Positions 35,663 to 49,458 are shown, numbered from the stretch's first letter. The stretch is 64,000 nucleotides of DNA from Atriophallophorus winterbourni (GCA_013407085.1 JACCGJ010001458.1:26083-90082); one strand, 5' to 3'. The notes: generated from the sequence alone by a model not told the origin. Numbers and translations: made by a program.

Positions 35663-37062
35663 CTAATAAAGTAAATGAGATATATGCCTTCAATAGCTTT
35701 CACAATTAAATGGAACAATAAAAAATTTCATATCACTCGTTTCGCACATTAAAATATTTTATTGTAATAATAAATTGATTCAAATGTTCCAGGTTTATCT
35801 CACTTCCATTAGCTACGTTCTGCGGAATTTACAATATGGCTCATTCGGTTAAAATAACACATCTCATATACTAATTTTCAAACGGTACCGAGTGAAAAAA
35901 GATTTAAAATGTTTTCGGGCGATGATTGCTTACAACAGAATAGCGGTCCAAAAATATGTTAATAGCGGTGTAGAAACAAGCAGATTGATATAGTGATGGC
36001 TTTTTTGGCATTTCCTGTCATTGTCAGGTTGAACTCATTCGGTTTCATGCGAGGGTATGTAGCTGAGGGAAAGTTTGCATTTTGGTTACAGATTACTGTT
36101 AGAAAATCCTCTGGGTTAACTGCGTAAAAATAGTAATTATTTTGAATTCGTTCAATATCATCTTGTTAATCTCGATCATAATTTATCCTACGATTCTACA
36201 TGGAATCATAAACACGCCCATTGTGTCTGGGAATTTTCATTATCAGACTGTTAAGCTCCACAATGCCGGTAATTGCCTGTGGTTTGGTTCGCATAAAGTC
36301 ATTGGACGGGGTTCTTTATAAAAAATCACACCTGATTACTTTGGGAATTATGATTAATCACTTCTTTCCGAATGCGCAACGGCGACGGGTAACGAAATAC
36401 GAAACCTTTCGGAAGAAGAAAGTTTTAACTACGACATCACTGCATTCCCAATTGAGAATTAACCGAAAAATATTCTATCAACTGATTTTTAATCGACCAG
36501 ATTTCATTTCGAAATATCTGTATGGTCATGGAATTGAAGGTTAGAGGGACGAAACTATCAACATATTCACGTGTCTAGGAATACACAACCTTGCAATCCA
36601 GCAATATTGTCACAAAGCGTCTTTGTTACTTTGCCTGGATTCACCACCCCTAAAATACATTTCTTTCGAATTCTCGAATTGGAGTGATACAAAGCATTGA
36701 TGTTTAAAATGCCACCAGTTTTCGTGATATTACAGGTAACAAAACGTCAAATAAAACAGTTAACAAAGGACTACTGTGTTAACGCTTTTTTGCAAGTGGT
36801 TTCATATCATTGTGGCGTCAATTTTTGAGTGTTGAGGTCGTCTGAACCCTTCTAAATGTCACAGAAGGATTCAAATAACTTAAACTGAGGTATTTTTGCA
36901 TACGGTCTTACTTTCTTATCCATGGATGTCAAAATCATCGAAATAAGGGTTAGAAACAAAAACAATGTTCAGATTATTTACGGTCACACTGATGCTGAAT
37001 TCTCTGTTTCCATATAATATTTATTTTTAGTTATGCTAAGCTAAGTCCGACACTTTTCATAC
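35663..37062. other. Probable intron
   Basis: AT-rich DNA without recognised features. If the exon to its right is instead terminal, its stop TAG (37041-37043) and an AATAAA on the minus strand (about 37015-37025) lie here. Confidence 0.4.
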
Positions 37063-37933
37063 CTGAAACGATTTTCGCAGAGTTTTTCATTTTTCCTTGG
37101 CGAAGAGTCTGCAAGACATTTCAAACCGACGCTCAAGTCCATCGGAACATTTAGCGGCTCCGTAATTGACTTTTCGAATTCATGAGAACTGGCTTCAAAC
37201 GATTCAACAGAAGACAAAGAATTCGATGCTGTTTTGCCAGGCTTATTTCCACATTTAGTCACCGATCCACAGGATGGATGCGTTTTTGGAATGTGGTCGA
37301 TGTCCGGAACTCGACACAACTTCGCCTCAGGCCAACTGTGATTCACACATGGAAAAAGGAATTTTCCGTTCTTGGGCAATAGGAATTGGGACAGATTTGA
37401 TTCGTGTTTACCCTTAAGCACAGATCCATGTAGAGGGTTACAATTCACGGGATCGAATGGACACTGTTTCATAATTTCCGTATTGTTCTGCAGATTTGAA
37501 TCCAATATATCAACAAAGTATTGCGTGAAATTCCCCAAGTGTCCTGTCCTTGATGTGTCAGTGGACAGATTGTTATTACACAATAAGTTTTCCAGAAGCA
37601 TATCTGGATAACAATTGTTTGCTTCACGATGCTGAGGTCGGAATGACCACCAATCAACTTCATTGAGCTTGTTTATGTCAGTCAGATTAGGCATATTCCT
37701 TGGAATTACAGGTTCTTCTTCTGCATGAAAGAAGTCTAGGTTGAAGCCAGCGTTGGGCAGTATGTTACGTGGTATCGGAAATGGGAAATTGAGGAAATTC
37801 GAATGAATTGGATTGTTTGTTTGCGGGTGAAAGTGATTGTCTGGAACATTTTGTACGACCATTGGTGCTACATTAGCGTGATTTAAGTACAGGGGATCCT
37901 GTTGTATTTGCTCATCTCTGAACTTGTTAGTTG
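37063..37933 (-). CDS. Large coding exon, PxDLS- and LxxLL-containing protein
   Basis: An open stretch of 290 codons, far longer than chance allows at this base composition. It is bounded by a good acceptor (TTTTTTAATTGTAG before 37933) and a donor-like CAG|GTATGA after 37063. The peptide is rich in Asn, Pro, Ser and Phe in its first third, with Cys scattered later and no folded domain that I recognise. It contains PMDLS (37131-37145), a CtBP-binding PxDLS motif, and LENLL (about 37582-37596), an LxxLL coregulator box. Both motifs fit a transcriptional regulator. Entry needs one base and exit leaves two. This fits 49017-49458 upstream and either 35396-35662 or the bHLH exon downstream. Alternatively the frame stops 22 bases later and this is a last exon. 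Confidence 0.75.
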
Positions 37934-38124
37934 CTACAATTAAAAAACAAAATAAATAACAATAAAATATGTAAGTATACACTGCATTTTAGGATTAACA
38001 GCGCTCCGAATAAATTGGTTCATGGTGACCTGTCGACAAATTTTAAATGAATATTTTGGCGCGAAATTTAATGGGAGTAGAAAGAGATGGAAAACAAATT
38101 TGGACAGTAAAAATCCGTATTTGC
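37934..38124. other. Probable intron start region
   Basis: Non-coding; contains the pyrimidine tract for the acceptor of the large exon. Confidence 0.35.
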
Positions 38125-38210
38125 CTGTATTTCCATCGCACGTAAACACCCCACGACCGGTTTCGTGCTGCCTGTAATCAACGGGAAGGGACAGTACTCT
38201 GTGACAGCAA
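38125..38210 (-). repeat. Family B ribozyme repeat fragment, decayed
   Basis: Minus-strand ribozyme end. GCACGAAACCGGTCGTGGGG is perfectly kept, but the CTGATGA/stem II side is replaced by a diverged TTGATTACAGGC segment, so the core is incomplete. Confidence 0.7.
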
Positions 38211-40970
38211 TTATTGGCAGTAATATGTAAGCACAGAATAACGTAATACTTGTGCTGAAAACGGTTATTTGTTTACCCAGAATGTGTAATGTACATAATA
38301 GCTGGTCAACTGTGACATTATATATTCTAGGTTATGACCTCTACTGAACCCGTTTGAGTTTTACTGGGACATGGTTTATTCTTTCCAATCTGGTGAGTGT
38401 ATTTCAAACAAAATCTTTAGTAAGATACAAGCACAAGGATGTGAGCAATTAAAATAGTATCAAAATCCTTTTTGTTATGACAGATTCCTTTCTAAGCAGG
38501 AACTCGAGAAAATTTTCTAGAAGCAACAAACTGGATGATTTTTTGAACATTTATTCCAAAGTTCCAAATTTTAATTTTGACTGAATAGTATTCATTGAGA
38601 TCTTAAATGCCCGAAGTTGTAAAAATGTTAGTTTAATGCACTTAGTTCGCAGCATCTGTTTTAATAGACAAAATTGTTCTTTGGTTTTGACGAGCACCAA
38701 ACTTACACTGAGAAATTCACCCGTAAACAGCGAATCGCCCTCACATTTTGAAGAATGTGGAAATTTAGCTCACTATCCATCAATGAAATTTGTGCAACGG
38801 ATAAAATACTTAGTAGAACATAATCAACCGCGTAAGAAATGTACAGTTGTCTACCTGGTACGGCTGTTTGTCGCTTGGTCTGTCTCCTTCGATTGCGGCA
38901 AGCCAGCGGACATCCAGAGAAACTGCATGGGAAAGGAATTCGTATCAGGTAATCATGACACATATCTTAGCGGTCGCTTGCGAACAATGATGAAACTGAT
39001 CTGATTACGATGAAAGTAAGTGAATCACTTAAACAATAATGTAATACGCAAAATATATCTCAAACAATAATCTGTGTGCCTAGTAAAAATCTCTTTAATT
39101 TTTCTTATCGCAAGATATTTACTGTGTAATAGTAACCGAATGCCATTTCCGATCCTGTTTGTAAAATACCAAACCTAATACCAAGTCAATTCAATTGTAT
39201 CACCTGCGACGGTTTGTAACAATGAAACCAACGATTAGCCTCAGAACTAAGGTCAATACTAACTAATATGGAATAAAACATGCGGTCAACTACTTTTTTA
39301 CTGTTTTAATGCATACTGTCTCAATCTGATAAAGAAACAGTGAAAACTGGTTTTAATGAACTTTTATACCAGTAATCCCTCAGTGTTTCTGTAAATTCAC
39401 ATATTGATTCTTTGAAAGAGCGGCCATCATCCGTGGTTTCTAAGACCAGCTATTTCTATCACTTATCCTGTTTCACAGAGCACTGAACGTAAGCTTATCG
39501 TGTGGCATGTTAACAATCCCAAATAAGGTGAAAACTAAATATTCGATTTTTAATATAATTCACGTCAAGTTTTCCCACAATCATAAGCGTTGATGCTGTC
39601 TTTCTAATCGCAAACCAAAATTTGAATTCATATTAATTGAAATCATTTATTTCATCCATCATGTATTATTTATCCAGGTGACAGTTACGCGATAAATTAT
39701 TCAGACGGATTCGCGTTTAATCCTTGTTGATATCAGAAGAAATTTATCCTGCGAATGCTTTCGACTTCAAATTATATTCAGCTCAAAACTCGCGCTGGTA
39801 GACCTGAACATAATATTTGCCCACGCCCGTCTGTGTTTGATCACGTTTTTAACTTTATGGTTGATTTGTTACATCAAACGGATTTATCCCATGGGAACCT
39901 CGCGCGGTTATTCGAATTCGCAATATAGCCACAGTGTGGTTTATCCTATGCAGTGAACACACCTACATACGAGCTGTGCCTTGCTCAATACACGAGTAGA
40001 TATGTTTATTCCGGTAGGGGGTGTGTGGACGGCTTAACAACAACACAGTTCTTAAAAGCATGCATCAACTGTGGCGCAATATTTGTAGACAGCACGTTGA
40101 CATTCGCTGAATTGTAGACAAGGTTAATCAACTTTCGGACAAGTTACGTGTTTTTCAAAAGGCAAACGAAGACAAAGCGTTTCCCCGGGGAAATAAGATC
40201 GCCCATTTTTGCCAGGCAGCTACTAGGTTTGTGACTCTAAGAAGCGAGTTAATTTGAGTTTGGTTAACGTTTACAATGAATCGTGAAGCTTGAACGCGCG
40301 ATAGACTGTCTGTGAATTTGATTTATTGTAAAAAAAGGCTGAAATAATTTCAGATCAAAGGGAGCAAGTTGAAATGTGACATGAGCATTTTTCCGAAAAA
40401 CAATGGAAAATAAGAATAGCAAGAACGAAATTCGAAATTCAATTTAAGCAAATATTTTAAATAACGTGGTGAATAATAGGTCGAAAATACATTATATTTA
40501 ACATATAATATAAACAAAATGAATGCGACTTAGTATATCTCGTATTGACCTACAATCTCTCAAGATTAGCTAAGTTGAAAACCGCATAATAATGAGTGAA
40601 TTACTTGATCGTTGAATAAAAGTGGTTTTGTGGTATTATATACGGTGATTACCAAATAGATGCGGCAAGTTTTCATTCGTTCCAATCATGGTAGAGTTAG
40701 TGGAAAGTATCCGTTAATTATTAGTTGGTATTCTGTAGCTCTACATAATTTCTCTTCATTGGCAATCTGACACAAGTGGAAAATATTCTACAGCGACTAA
40801 TGATCTTCGGAAGCAATAAATGAAGCGAATAAATAGCAAGTGGAATGTTTCGAAAATTTGGTATAATAAAAAAATGAAGTCGAAATTTGGATAAAAAACA
40901 TTTTCAGGTCCAACACCAAGTGAAGTCTGCGTAGCTTGAAAAGTGATCGTGCCAAAAGTATACCTCTTTG
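38211..40970. other. Unassigned DNA, probable intron
   Basis: Possible very old family A traces near 39318-39355 (CTGTCTCAATCTGAT, then GAAACAGTGAAAACTGG). No coding exon supported; the 122-codon frame at 38636-39004 lacks recognisable content. Confidence 0.35.
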
Positions 40971-40974
40971 AGAA

Positions 40975-41200
40975 AAATCTTCATTTGCATGAATTTCAAT
41001 CACACACACACCACGATATTTGCAATTGTCTGCAGTCATATTTCGTTCACGGAAGAGTGCTGCAAATGCATCGTTTCGCTCACACCATAAACCTTACTTC
41101 TCCGAATTCTATGCATATATGAAAAAAACATTACAAAACTGGCAAACTGTTTCTGTCCAGAGTAATGTGTTGCTCACATCTCCATCCCTTAGGTTGTTAG
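40975..41200 (-). repeat. Family B and A repeat remnants
   Basis: A decayed minus-strand family B end (40980-41040, with CATTTGCAT, a CACACACACACCACGA run and a ribozyme trace). It is followed at about 41155-41195 by a family A end (AATGTGTTGCTCACATCTCC). Confidence 0.55.
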
Positions 41201-44200
41201 TTACGATAACGCAATGGTGAGTGAGCTAGCAGGGTCGTCCTAGGTAGATCGGGGGCGTTATCCGCGTGATTAGCTCAGCTCGAACCGAGTAGCTTAACTG
41301 AATGAAACAAAGCTGATTATTATGTTGAAATCCAAGTTGCAAGTACTAACCAAACAAAGGGATGCAAGAAAATGTTGGCCACAGATCTCGAGTTATCGAT
41401 ATTTACTCCAAAATATCCATAATTACTTAGTTTGATATTGAATGTGTTTGTCGACTGTCCAACTATTGGAAGATGGTGCTAACTTTCAACAGCTATCATG
41501 TAGAAAAAATGATTGACTTTCAATTCATGATGTAATTGTTAAATCGCTTGTTAAAGTGTGATTTGAGTTTGTGAAATGGAAGAAGATACCCGGTCGACCG
41601 CAATGTACTTCACATACCTGCGGTGAGATGACCTATTATCGTTCACGTGGCCACGTCCAGTACATCCAGGGGTGGGGCAATGTAGAGTTTGATGATATCG
41701 CGCAAGTTCTGAATGGATGGAGCAAATAGATTGAGACAGATCAAAAGTAACATATTTCTCAGATCAGAAGAGTTGATTATGAATAGTATTTGCCAAGAAT
41801 ATAGTTTGAAAAACGACACTCCGTTCACGATATGCGCCCTATGAATCAATGATTGAGGTCTAATCAAACGAGAAAACACAGATTTGATTATCTTCAACGA
41901 AGCAACAACAAAAAATACGCAGCACTTACTATTCGTATGGGCAATTATCTGCATTGTTATTGGCACTTCCATCGCCTTGTACAGCAATCGGGGACTTGCC
42001 CAAATTATCAGCATGGAGTCTTAACTTTATTCGTTAGCAAGGGGTGAAATTTAGGACGGACTAAAGATTCACAGTATCGGTTGATTGCTCACATTTTGAC
42101 AAATAAGATGCTGATTTAAACTTTAGGCAAAACTACTAGTTATATTTTTGGCAGCTTATTTCAAGTGTGACTGCAATGCGTGGAGTAATCGATGTAAAAT
42201 ATTGAGAAATTCCTATATTTACCACTGAAAATCATCTGAAGCGGCGAGCTTTGGTGATTTGCTACGAATCTCCCACAAAAATCACAACACCATAGTTTGA
42301 GCTTTATTTTTTATTAGGCTTAGCAATACATTCGTTGATTGAAATTAGTCGTATCTTCATAATTGTTGCTCGCAATCTGGAATGTTATTCAGTTCCATCT
42401 TACCATTCATTCCAAAGTTCAATCGTATCAGGCAATGATCGAATATTTCCTAAAAGCCGTTTAGCCGTTGGTTATCCTAGTGAGATGTATGGGCTTATAG
42501 ATAGGTCTCTGAATCCGGAATCGCACAGCACATGTACACTTTTATTACATCTATGTTGTAGATTTTACTCCTCCAACAGCTTTCACATTGAAAACTATAA
42601 TATAACACATCAACATTTCAATGCGTTCATTAAACAATTCAACCAATCGGAAACATCTAACCATTTCAAACGCGACTACCAAATTATATTTGTACACAAA
42701 ACGCCTTCGTCGTTACTATTTTTTATATCTACTTCCAAATTAAGTCCATCTATTTTTAATCTCACTTAAAACTATAGAACACTAAACTAATGTTAGTGCT
42801 AGTGGCTAGCTAAAATCAGTTATTTTTCTCGGTTACTCGGACACGTGTTTTGATGCTTACAGCATCCGTTTAGAATTGGGCAGTGGTTGCCTATAAACAT
42901 ATCCCATGGCAACCCATGCATCGCACCGTGGGGACAGATCAATCTACACATGTAAACGATTCTGAGGCATTCAAGCGGTTCGGTTGACAGCATCTGGCTG
43001 ATGCTTATTCAACACAAACATCAACCGAAGGGCATGTGTAGGGGCCAGAGTTGGATTAGATCGCACGGCTCGATACGCACGGTCTTTTTCCCGATTGCGT
43101 ACCAACTATTAGTAGTTTATATGAGTTAATTGAGGCTTGAAGTCGATATGCCGGTCTTGCTGATTTGATGATAAATCAGGCTCGGTGTATGTACGCAAAC
43201 AAAAGATCTTACTCGGTGATAAACAATGCGTGAATAAGCGTGAATGTAAACAAGATACATCAGGACAGAATAAAAGCATTCCGGAACATTTGCAGCATCG
43301 TTTCATACACTTTTTAGGATTTTATCCAGGAGTGATGCACAAGAGACTGAATTTGTCATAAAATTTTATCTATATTTTGAAGCAGACTGTCATTTATTTA
43401 GAGGTTATTCGTCGATATTTTAGGGGAATAATAATTATTCTTCACGAAAGCGAGCTTATGGCTGGATAAAAGTGGACTATAGAAATGATGAAAAATTTTG
43501 TTTGGTAACAATGATTGCAAGATCAAGTCTGTTTTCGCTGAGGCAGTGTTCCTAATCAAATCCTTGTAATGAATAAAAATGTGAAATCATGAATGCGGTC
43601 TTACGTTGTTTCGTGATTTAGTTGATTACAAGCATGAGCGCTCGTGGTATAGTTACCAAAACTGACTGAGAATCTTAGATAAAGTGGAGACTGAGCACAA
43701 GATATTTTCAATTATTATACTATGACGCAAAAGATGACTATATTGCATGCGAGGTTTGAATTTGAAGGTGTAGCACATGATTAACAAATTTTTCGAGAGA
43801 ATTCAGGTTTATTCACACGAGAGAGAAACAGTTACCGCGAAGGACACCCGATAATTGAGCTTCATCTCTAAAATCCCAGCTCAAACCTAACTGGTGTGGC
43901 GAATGCTCACATTTATTAACGATGTTTTGAGTAGGACAGGAAAGGGCAATTGAAAAATATTTCAAATTTTATTTTAACCAATTTCCATAACGAAACCAAA
44001 CTCGATAGTCATTGCACTACCTTTCATGTTACTCCTAAAATTAAACAACACATCACAGGAAGACGCTGTTTATTAGCATCTAATTACCCCACGTGTCCAT
44101 TTGCCGCTTATTTCGTTTTATCCACATCAAGTGGCAGTCTTCAAACAAGACCGAAACCGAAACCGGGACCATCGTTGCGTTGACAGCTTATACGGTGGAC

Positions 44201-46285
44201 CACATGAGGTTACTCGGGCAAACGCGAGACTTATCAGCGCAAATGTTTCGCACAAATCATCGCGAAAGTGTTATCTTACCTCGCTCGTACTGGCCTTGTG
44301 ATATCGGCTACTTGCACACATGTCGCACGTGGTAAGATAAGGAATTAGTGAACGGTCATAATCTATTTCCCAGGCAGCATCATGTGACCTCACAACGTGG
44401 CCGCACGTGCAAGTAAGTGAGGACAAAGGAGTCCACAAGTTCAGATTGATCTCGGTGCAGCGTGTTTTTGAACGCGCATATATCGGATCTGTGTGCAGGT
44501 GAACACACGCAAATTGATTTGGGGCAAGAAGAAAAACTGGAAATTGTGTAGCGGGGTTTGGGACAAACACCCGGCGCCAAGTTGTGTCCAGAAAGCAAGT
44601 GACTTTTCGTGATGCTTCACTTGCTTCGTGCGAACAGAATCACGTAGGAAAGATAATGTGTTCAGCAGTTAATAGATTAGAAAAGTAACGAGAATTTTTT
44701 TCTATCAGGGTGAGAAACTATTGAGAATTCAGTGGCTGATAATGTTTTGATTTTGAGAATTCTTTATTGGCATTGTACAAAGATGGGCTACAGAAAACGA
44801 TTATCGATGATGGATTTTCGGTTCTTTCTCCATTATACAAGTTACGTAAAGCGTATATTGTATTTCATATAAAATCATTGAATTATTGACTCGCTGGAAT
44901 TGTTAGTCATTCTGCAATTCTGTTGTTAGAGTAAAATTGTAATAACGTTGACCCAATTTAACTGGTTTATTCTTATTCATAACAGTAGCATAAAATTGCT
45001 TCTTTACTGGTTTTTACATCAGACAACGGTTGTGGTATTGTATTGGTGCGAGTCAAGAAAGAGTTAGTCAGATAGAATAGTATCAATTACATAAAATTCG
45101 TTGTACATCTTTAGATTGTTTGGCTTTCATCTACATGGTTGATCCATTCTCGGGTTTACAATGAATGATAATATTCCTTCAAGTTATTGGAAACTTACGA
45201 AATGTGTCAAAACAATCTACATGGATTTTCATGTTGAACAATCAACGTTAAGCTGAGATACTGACTTTGCATCGACATTATTCAAACACAATTTAGTAGA
45301 GTAGAGTGTATCAGGTTAGAGTGCAAATTATGAACTCTCAGATGGCACTCAGAACAACACCCTTCGGCACAGCAAATGAGCTAGATGCGAGGAAATTCCA
45401 ACGAAAACAATCCAGCGACAGTCCGTTCGGTGAACACCAGCAGCTATTGAACTATATGCATTTTTTTAAGTTCAGTCAAATTAGCCCAACTTGATGAGGT
45501 GCGAAAGAGAACCGATTAGCACAAAATCCACTAACAATTCAGATTGCAGTGACAAATGATACAAACGGGCTGGGGTATACGTTGTGGTCACTTGGAAATG
45601 TCATATATGTGTCTTGTTCTTGGTAATGCGCGTAATAAACATTTGTAATTCTACTGTGTCGTGGAATTCTGGGTGGGTAATTTTTTTACGAATATTCATC
45701 CCGGTGTTAATCGCAAAGTAATAAATGCTGAACAGGAATCGGGTGTCACATTGTTAATTTTAGAAATGTGGCTCATGAAAGTGATATGCATTAGGAATGA
45801 AGCGAAATATGACCTTGAGCTACTCGACATAATTATCCCTCCTAAAAAGGCACCTGTTCTATGCCATTGGCTCTAATAAATTTTGTTTGAGGGAAACACA
45901 GTTCCTTTATGCAATTTTGATTTAAAGCACTAGGCGATGGAAAATAGAAAAATAAAATTTTTAACAATGTAATGGTAAAGATATCGAAAATGAAGCTACA
46001 TGTGAATTAATCATAAATCTGGAAGAAAAACTCACCAGCAATACTCGCCTTATCTTTTCTAGGACATCCAGAAACACTGAAAAAAACACATGAATATGGT
46101 ATAAGTTTAACATAAAAGTGGAAGATGGTATACGTATAACCGAATGCTTATGGATGACGGTAATAGGATGATTGGACAATACAGTGATTCTAGTTCCCAC
46201 AATTTCATTTTTGTGACAAATATTCTTGCCAGAGGCCAAGCGTTACACAAGCGTTCAAAACGACTGCTTCCATAGCTGGTACAAA
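41201..46285. other. Unassigned DNA, probable intron
   Basis: No gene named. A plus-strand frame of 144 codons (42335-42769) begins without an ATG and shows no domain. Other frames are shorter. The stretch 44080-44620 is somewhat GC-richer without recognisable coding. Confidence 0.3.
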
Positions 46286-46289
46286 TAGT

Positions 46290-47310
46290 AGTGATCTTAC
46301 ACCCACGCTGTTCAACATTTTCTTTGCTCTGAATCTAAAGGACGCTTTAGGACGAGAACAGAAGACAGTTTCCTACGCACGCGAAGTGATGGCAAGCTTT
46401 TCAAGCTTAACCGGCTGAGAGAACAAACCGGGGCACAGGATGTGCTAAACCGTTCCTGCTGTTTGCCGACGAAGCAGCCATTATTGCCCACTCCGAAGAA
46501 ACCCTCAAGTCGATAATGGACTGTTTTCGTCGGCATGCAAAGACTTTGGGCGGAAAAGCAGCATAAACAAGACCAAAGTCTTCGGTCAAGGGATTGTATA
46601 GCCTTCAATCATCACTGTTGGAAACTGTCCGATTGAACTGGTACATCGTTTCACATATCTTAGTTCAAAAGTTGAGGATAACCTCTCGTTAGACACGGAG
46701 AATGATAAGCGGATTGGCAGAGCAACTGTCATTTTGTCATGATTGAACTCTCGTGTTTGGGGTAACCCTAAAGTTGACTGTAAGACAAAGATCATGGTAT
46801 ACAGCGCATGCGTACTAAATGCTTTACTGTACGGCAGTAAAACCTGGACCATCCACGCAGGACACGAACCCAAGCTGAATGACTTCCATCTACGAAGCAT
46901 CCGTCGTATCGTGAACATTTTGTGGATAGACAAAGTGACAAATGCTGAAGCGCTTTGAAAAGCTGGTCTACAGAGCATGTTCACCCTACTACGACAGCGC
47001 CTCCTGCGGTGTTTTGGATACGTCTACAGAATGGGAAATATTCTTATTCCGAAAGATTTACTCTATGGTGAGTCGCAATCAGGAAGTCGGCCATTAGGCA
47101 GACCGCAAAAAAGATATGATAGCTCTTGGCACTGATCCCGAGAGTTGAGAGGAACTTTCTCTTGAGCGCTCACATTGGAGCCATCGTGTAAAGCGTCGTA
47201 TGCAAGGTGAGGAGGACCATATACAGCTTTTGGTTGCTGAACGCAGATCACACCGCCGGCGTGCAACTGACGCCCTACAACCGAGTTTTGACCATCGTTG
47301 CAAGCGCTAC
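46290..47310 (+). pseudogene. Decayed LINE reverse transcriptase and C-terminus
   Basis: A non-LTR retrotransposon remnant with several frame breaks. Visible in order are TPTLFNIFFA (RT motif), SDGKLFKLNRLR, the catalytic block as LLFADEAAII near 46458 (normally ADD, here ADE), SINKTKVFG, FTYLSS, and DKRIGRA. Then come KTKIMVYSACVLNALLYGSKTW and a DFHLRSIRRI-IDKVTNAEAL segment. The tail (SMFTLLRQRLLRCFGYVYRM, GRPQKRYD) matches the conserved C-terminus of this LINE group. The D to E change at the active site and the stops show it is dead. It sits in the candidate 37.9-49.0 kb intron. Confidence 0.82.
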
Positions 47311-49016
47311 AGGAGAGATTGTTCCTCCCGAATCGACTGTTTAATCATTCAAAAAGTTGTAGAACATGAAAATTCATGCGATTGTGATGTACATCTATGG
47401 TTGATATCGACTGAAGAGACCATCAACAGCAACAAATAATAGTAGAATTAAACTAATGGTAGTCAGACGCGCATTAACGTTGATCTTTTTTTCTTTTAGC
47501 CGGAATAATCTATCTAATAGTTTGCATGTTCTTTTTAAAATCAATAAACAAAATTAAAAGAATGTCGGGGAATACGGACTTGCCGACATTTCAGAATTTA
47601 TTTTTAGATTGTATGCTTAGATTATTATCAGCTCTATTATGAAGTGAAGAACAGTGCTATGATATTTTCTGCAGACGGCAGCTATTTACCAAAAATACAA
47701 ATTACCTTCGATGGTACGAGTAGAGTCCAGTGGCGTGACCAGTACCATCACAACCTCGAATTGGGCATCTCCCTTCGGCATTGCGACTCTTTTTTGCTAA
47801 AACAATTTCATCGATTTCATAATTCTGATTACATTCAATTAAAAATAGCTGTTATCATTTTGGCCATTCTAAATTATTCTTAATTTTACACGAATAATTT
47901 TATTGGAACACGAGTAATATTCAAATTTAAGTTGTTGGAAATTGAATTCAGCTTTATATAGCGCAGAAAGTCAAACCTCTTCGAAAAAATGAAATACCCA
48001 TATCTTGTCATAATGTAAAGAATAAAGTTTCAGAGTAATTCACGGCAACCTTATAGTTACTATTATTTTGCCTGACAATTTGAAGTGTTTAGGTATACTT
48101 ATACATTGATTAACATTGTTAGAAGCACATTGTAAGCTTTATCTGATCATTTATTCCTAAAGTTGAACATTTTTTTCAGTTTATCAGATCCACGATCACA
48201 AGCACAAAGAATTTCTATTTTCCTAAACTTTTCATTGTAAGTAGACTATATGGGAGAAATAACACCGGTTCTGATTAATTTGAAGTCGTGTGTGTGATGG
48301 AAATGCATGCAAATTACTATTTTTAAAAGAATTAATTTTTGCAATGAAGTGTTAACACCGTTTGACTGATGTACTCAGGAGTGATCCGTATATGGAAATG
48401 CTCTCGAGGAAGATTATGATTGCACATACGCATTTAACACATGTATTTCACGTTACTACGTAAGTAGGAGTATATTAGCACCAAATTTGTCTAGATGTGT
48501 TTCGCAACTTCAATTAATTAAAATTTCATAAGTGATATATTCTAGGATATTCTGTGCTGAACCCTATTCGCTAACGTACACAAGTGTACTGTTGGTATCA
48601 AGATATTCAAAAATAACAGCAACAGTCTAGCACTGTCTAATTGGTAGAATCATATCAGCTGCAGAACTTTGTGATACACCAAAGGGTGCCAGCAAATTAA
48701 CAATAAAAATTACAGAGATATTTCAATGATAGTTTAAATTTTACATAAAGACTCTATCAGTATGATGACAGTAACATATCGGAACTGTAAATTGTGGTGT
48801 TTTATGGGTCTTGGTTAGCACATAATTGCTTGCAAATAGTAACATAAATTGTCTGTTGATTTCAAAGAATAGTGTTGGGGTAAAATTCATACCGATTGTA
48901 AGCCCATTAACATTTTTTATCCAAGCTTTTAACTTCACCACACACGTTGATATAATTGAAATTTGCGTTCAAACTTAGAGGTAATAATCGATTTATTATT
49001 AACTATTGCTACGTAC
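47311..49016. other. Unassigned DNA, probable intron
   Basis: It contains a short plus-strand family B fragment at 48285-48315 (GTGTGTGATGGAAATGCATGCAAAT). Nothing else recognised. Confidence 0.35.
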
Positions 49017-49458
49017 CAGCTGAACCTTGTTTATACTGCTCGACTGAAAACGGTGAATCTCTCCTGCTGCCGTTTTCAGATTCTTCTTCCACGTGAAAAT
49101 CAATAGGTGCTGTATCGACCCGCGATACGTTCACATCCTTCTCATCCGATCGGAAAGTGAATCCGCAAGTCAGATTGCGCTCCATTTGTGTCCTGTAATC
49201 GATCGACAAATTTGTTTTGGTGTTTTCACAAACCATTGTGGACGCGTGGGGGACAAGTTGCGCTAAAGTTTCGCGTTGGCTACTGGCGCTCATGGATGCT
49301 GTGATTGTCGACGATTTCGCTTCGATGCGTGTGCACATCTTACTCTCTTTGGATCGGTGCGTATCGAATTTCAGCCACGGTGAATCAATCGCTTCAGTCG
49401 CTGCGAGTTTGGTCCGACTGCAATTGTTCTCGATGTTCATGGTGCCAATGTGAGTTGA
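49017..49458 (-). CDS. Probable first coding exon, unknown protein
   Basis: It is bounded by an excellent acceptor (pyrimidine-rich CACCTTTCGTCCTACTTCAG before 49458) and a donor (G|GTACGT after 49017). The first in-frame ATG inside it is at 49440 in a strong context (ACCATGA), giving 141 codons plus one base, with a short 5-prime leader. An acceptor this close to the start would also suit trans-splicing. The whole open frame is about 160 codons with a stop further upstream. The peptide is Ser/Thr-rich and acidic toward its end (VEEESENGSRRDSPFS), probably disordered, with no recognised domain. Its phase fits the 37063-37933 exon. Confidence 0.6.

Noticed and set aside
41250..41300. tRNA-like words (TTAGCTCAGCT followed by CTCGAACCGAG)
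   Set aside because: No acceptor stem, anticodon arm or proper spacing of A and B boxes could be drawn.
46312..46984. Minus-strand frames of 98 and 132 codons
   Set aside because: Antisense shadows of the plus-strand LINE reverse transcriptase remnant.
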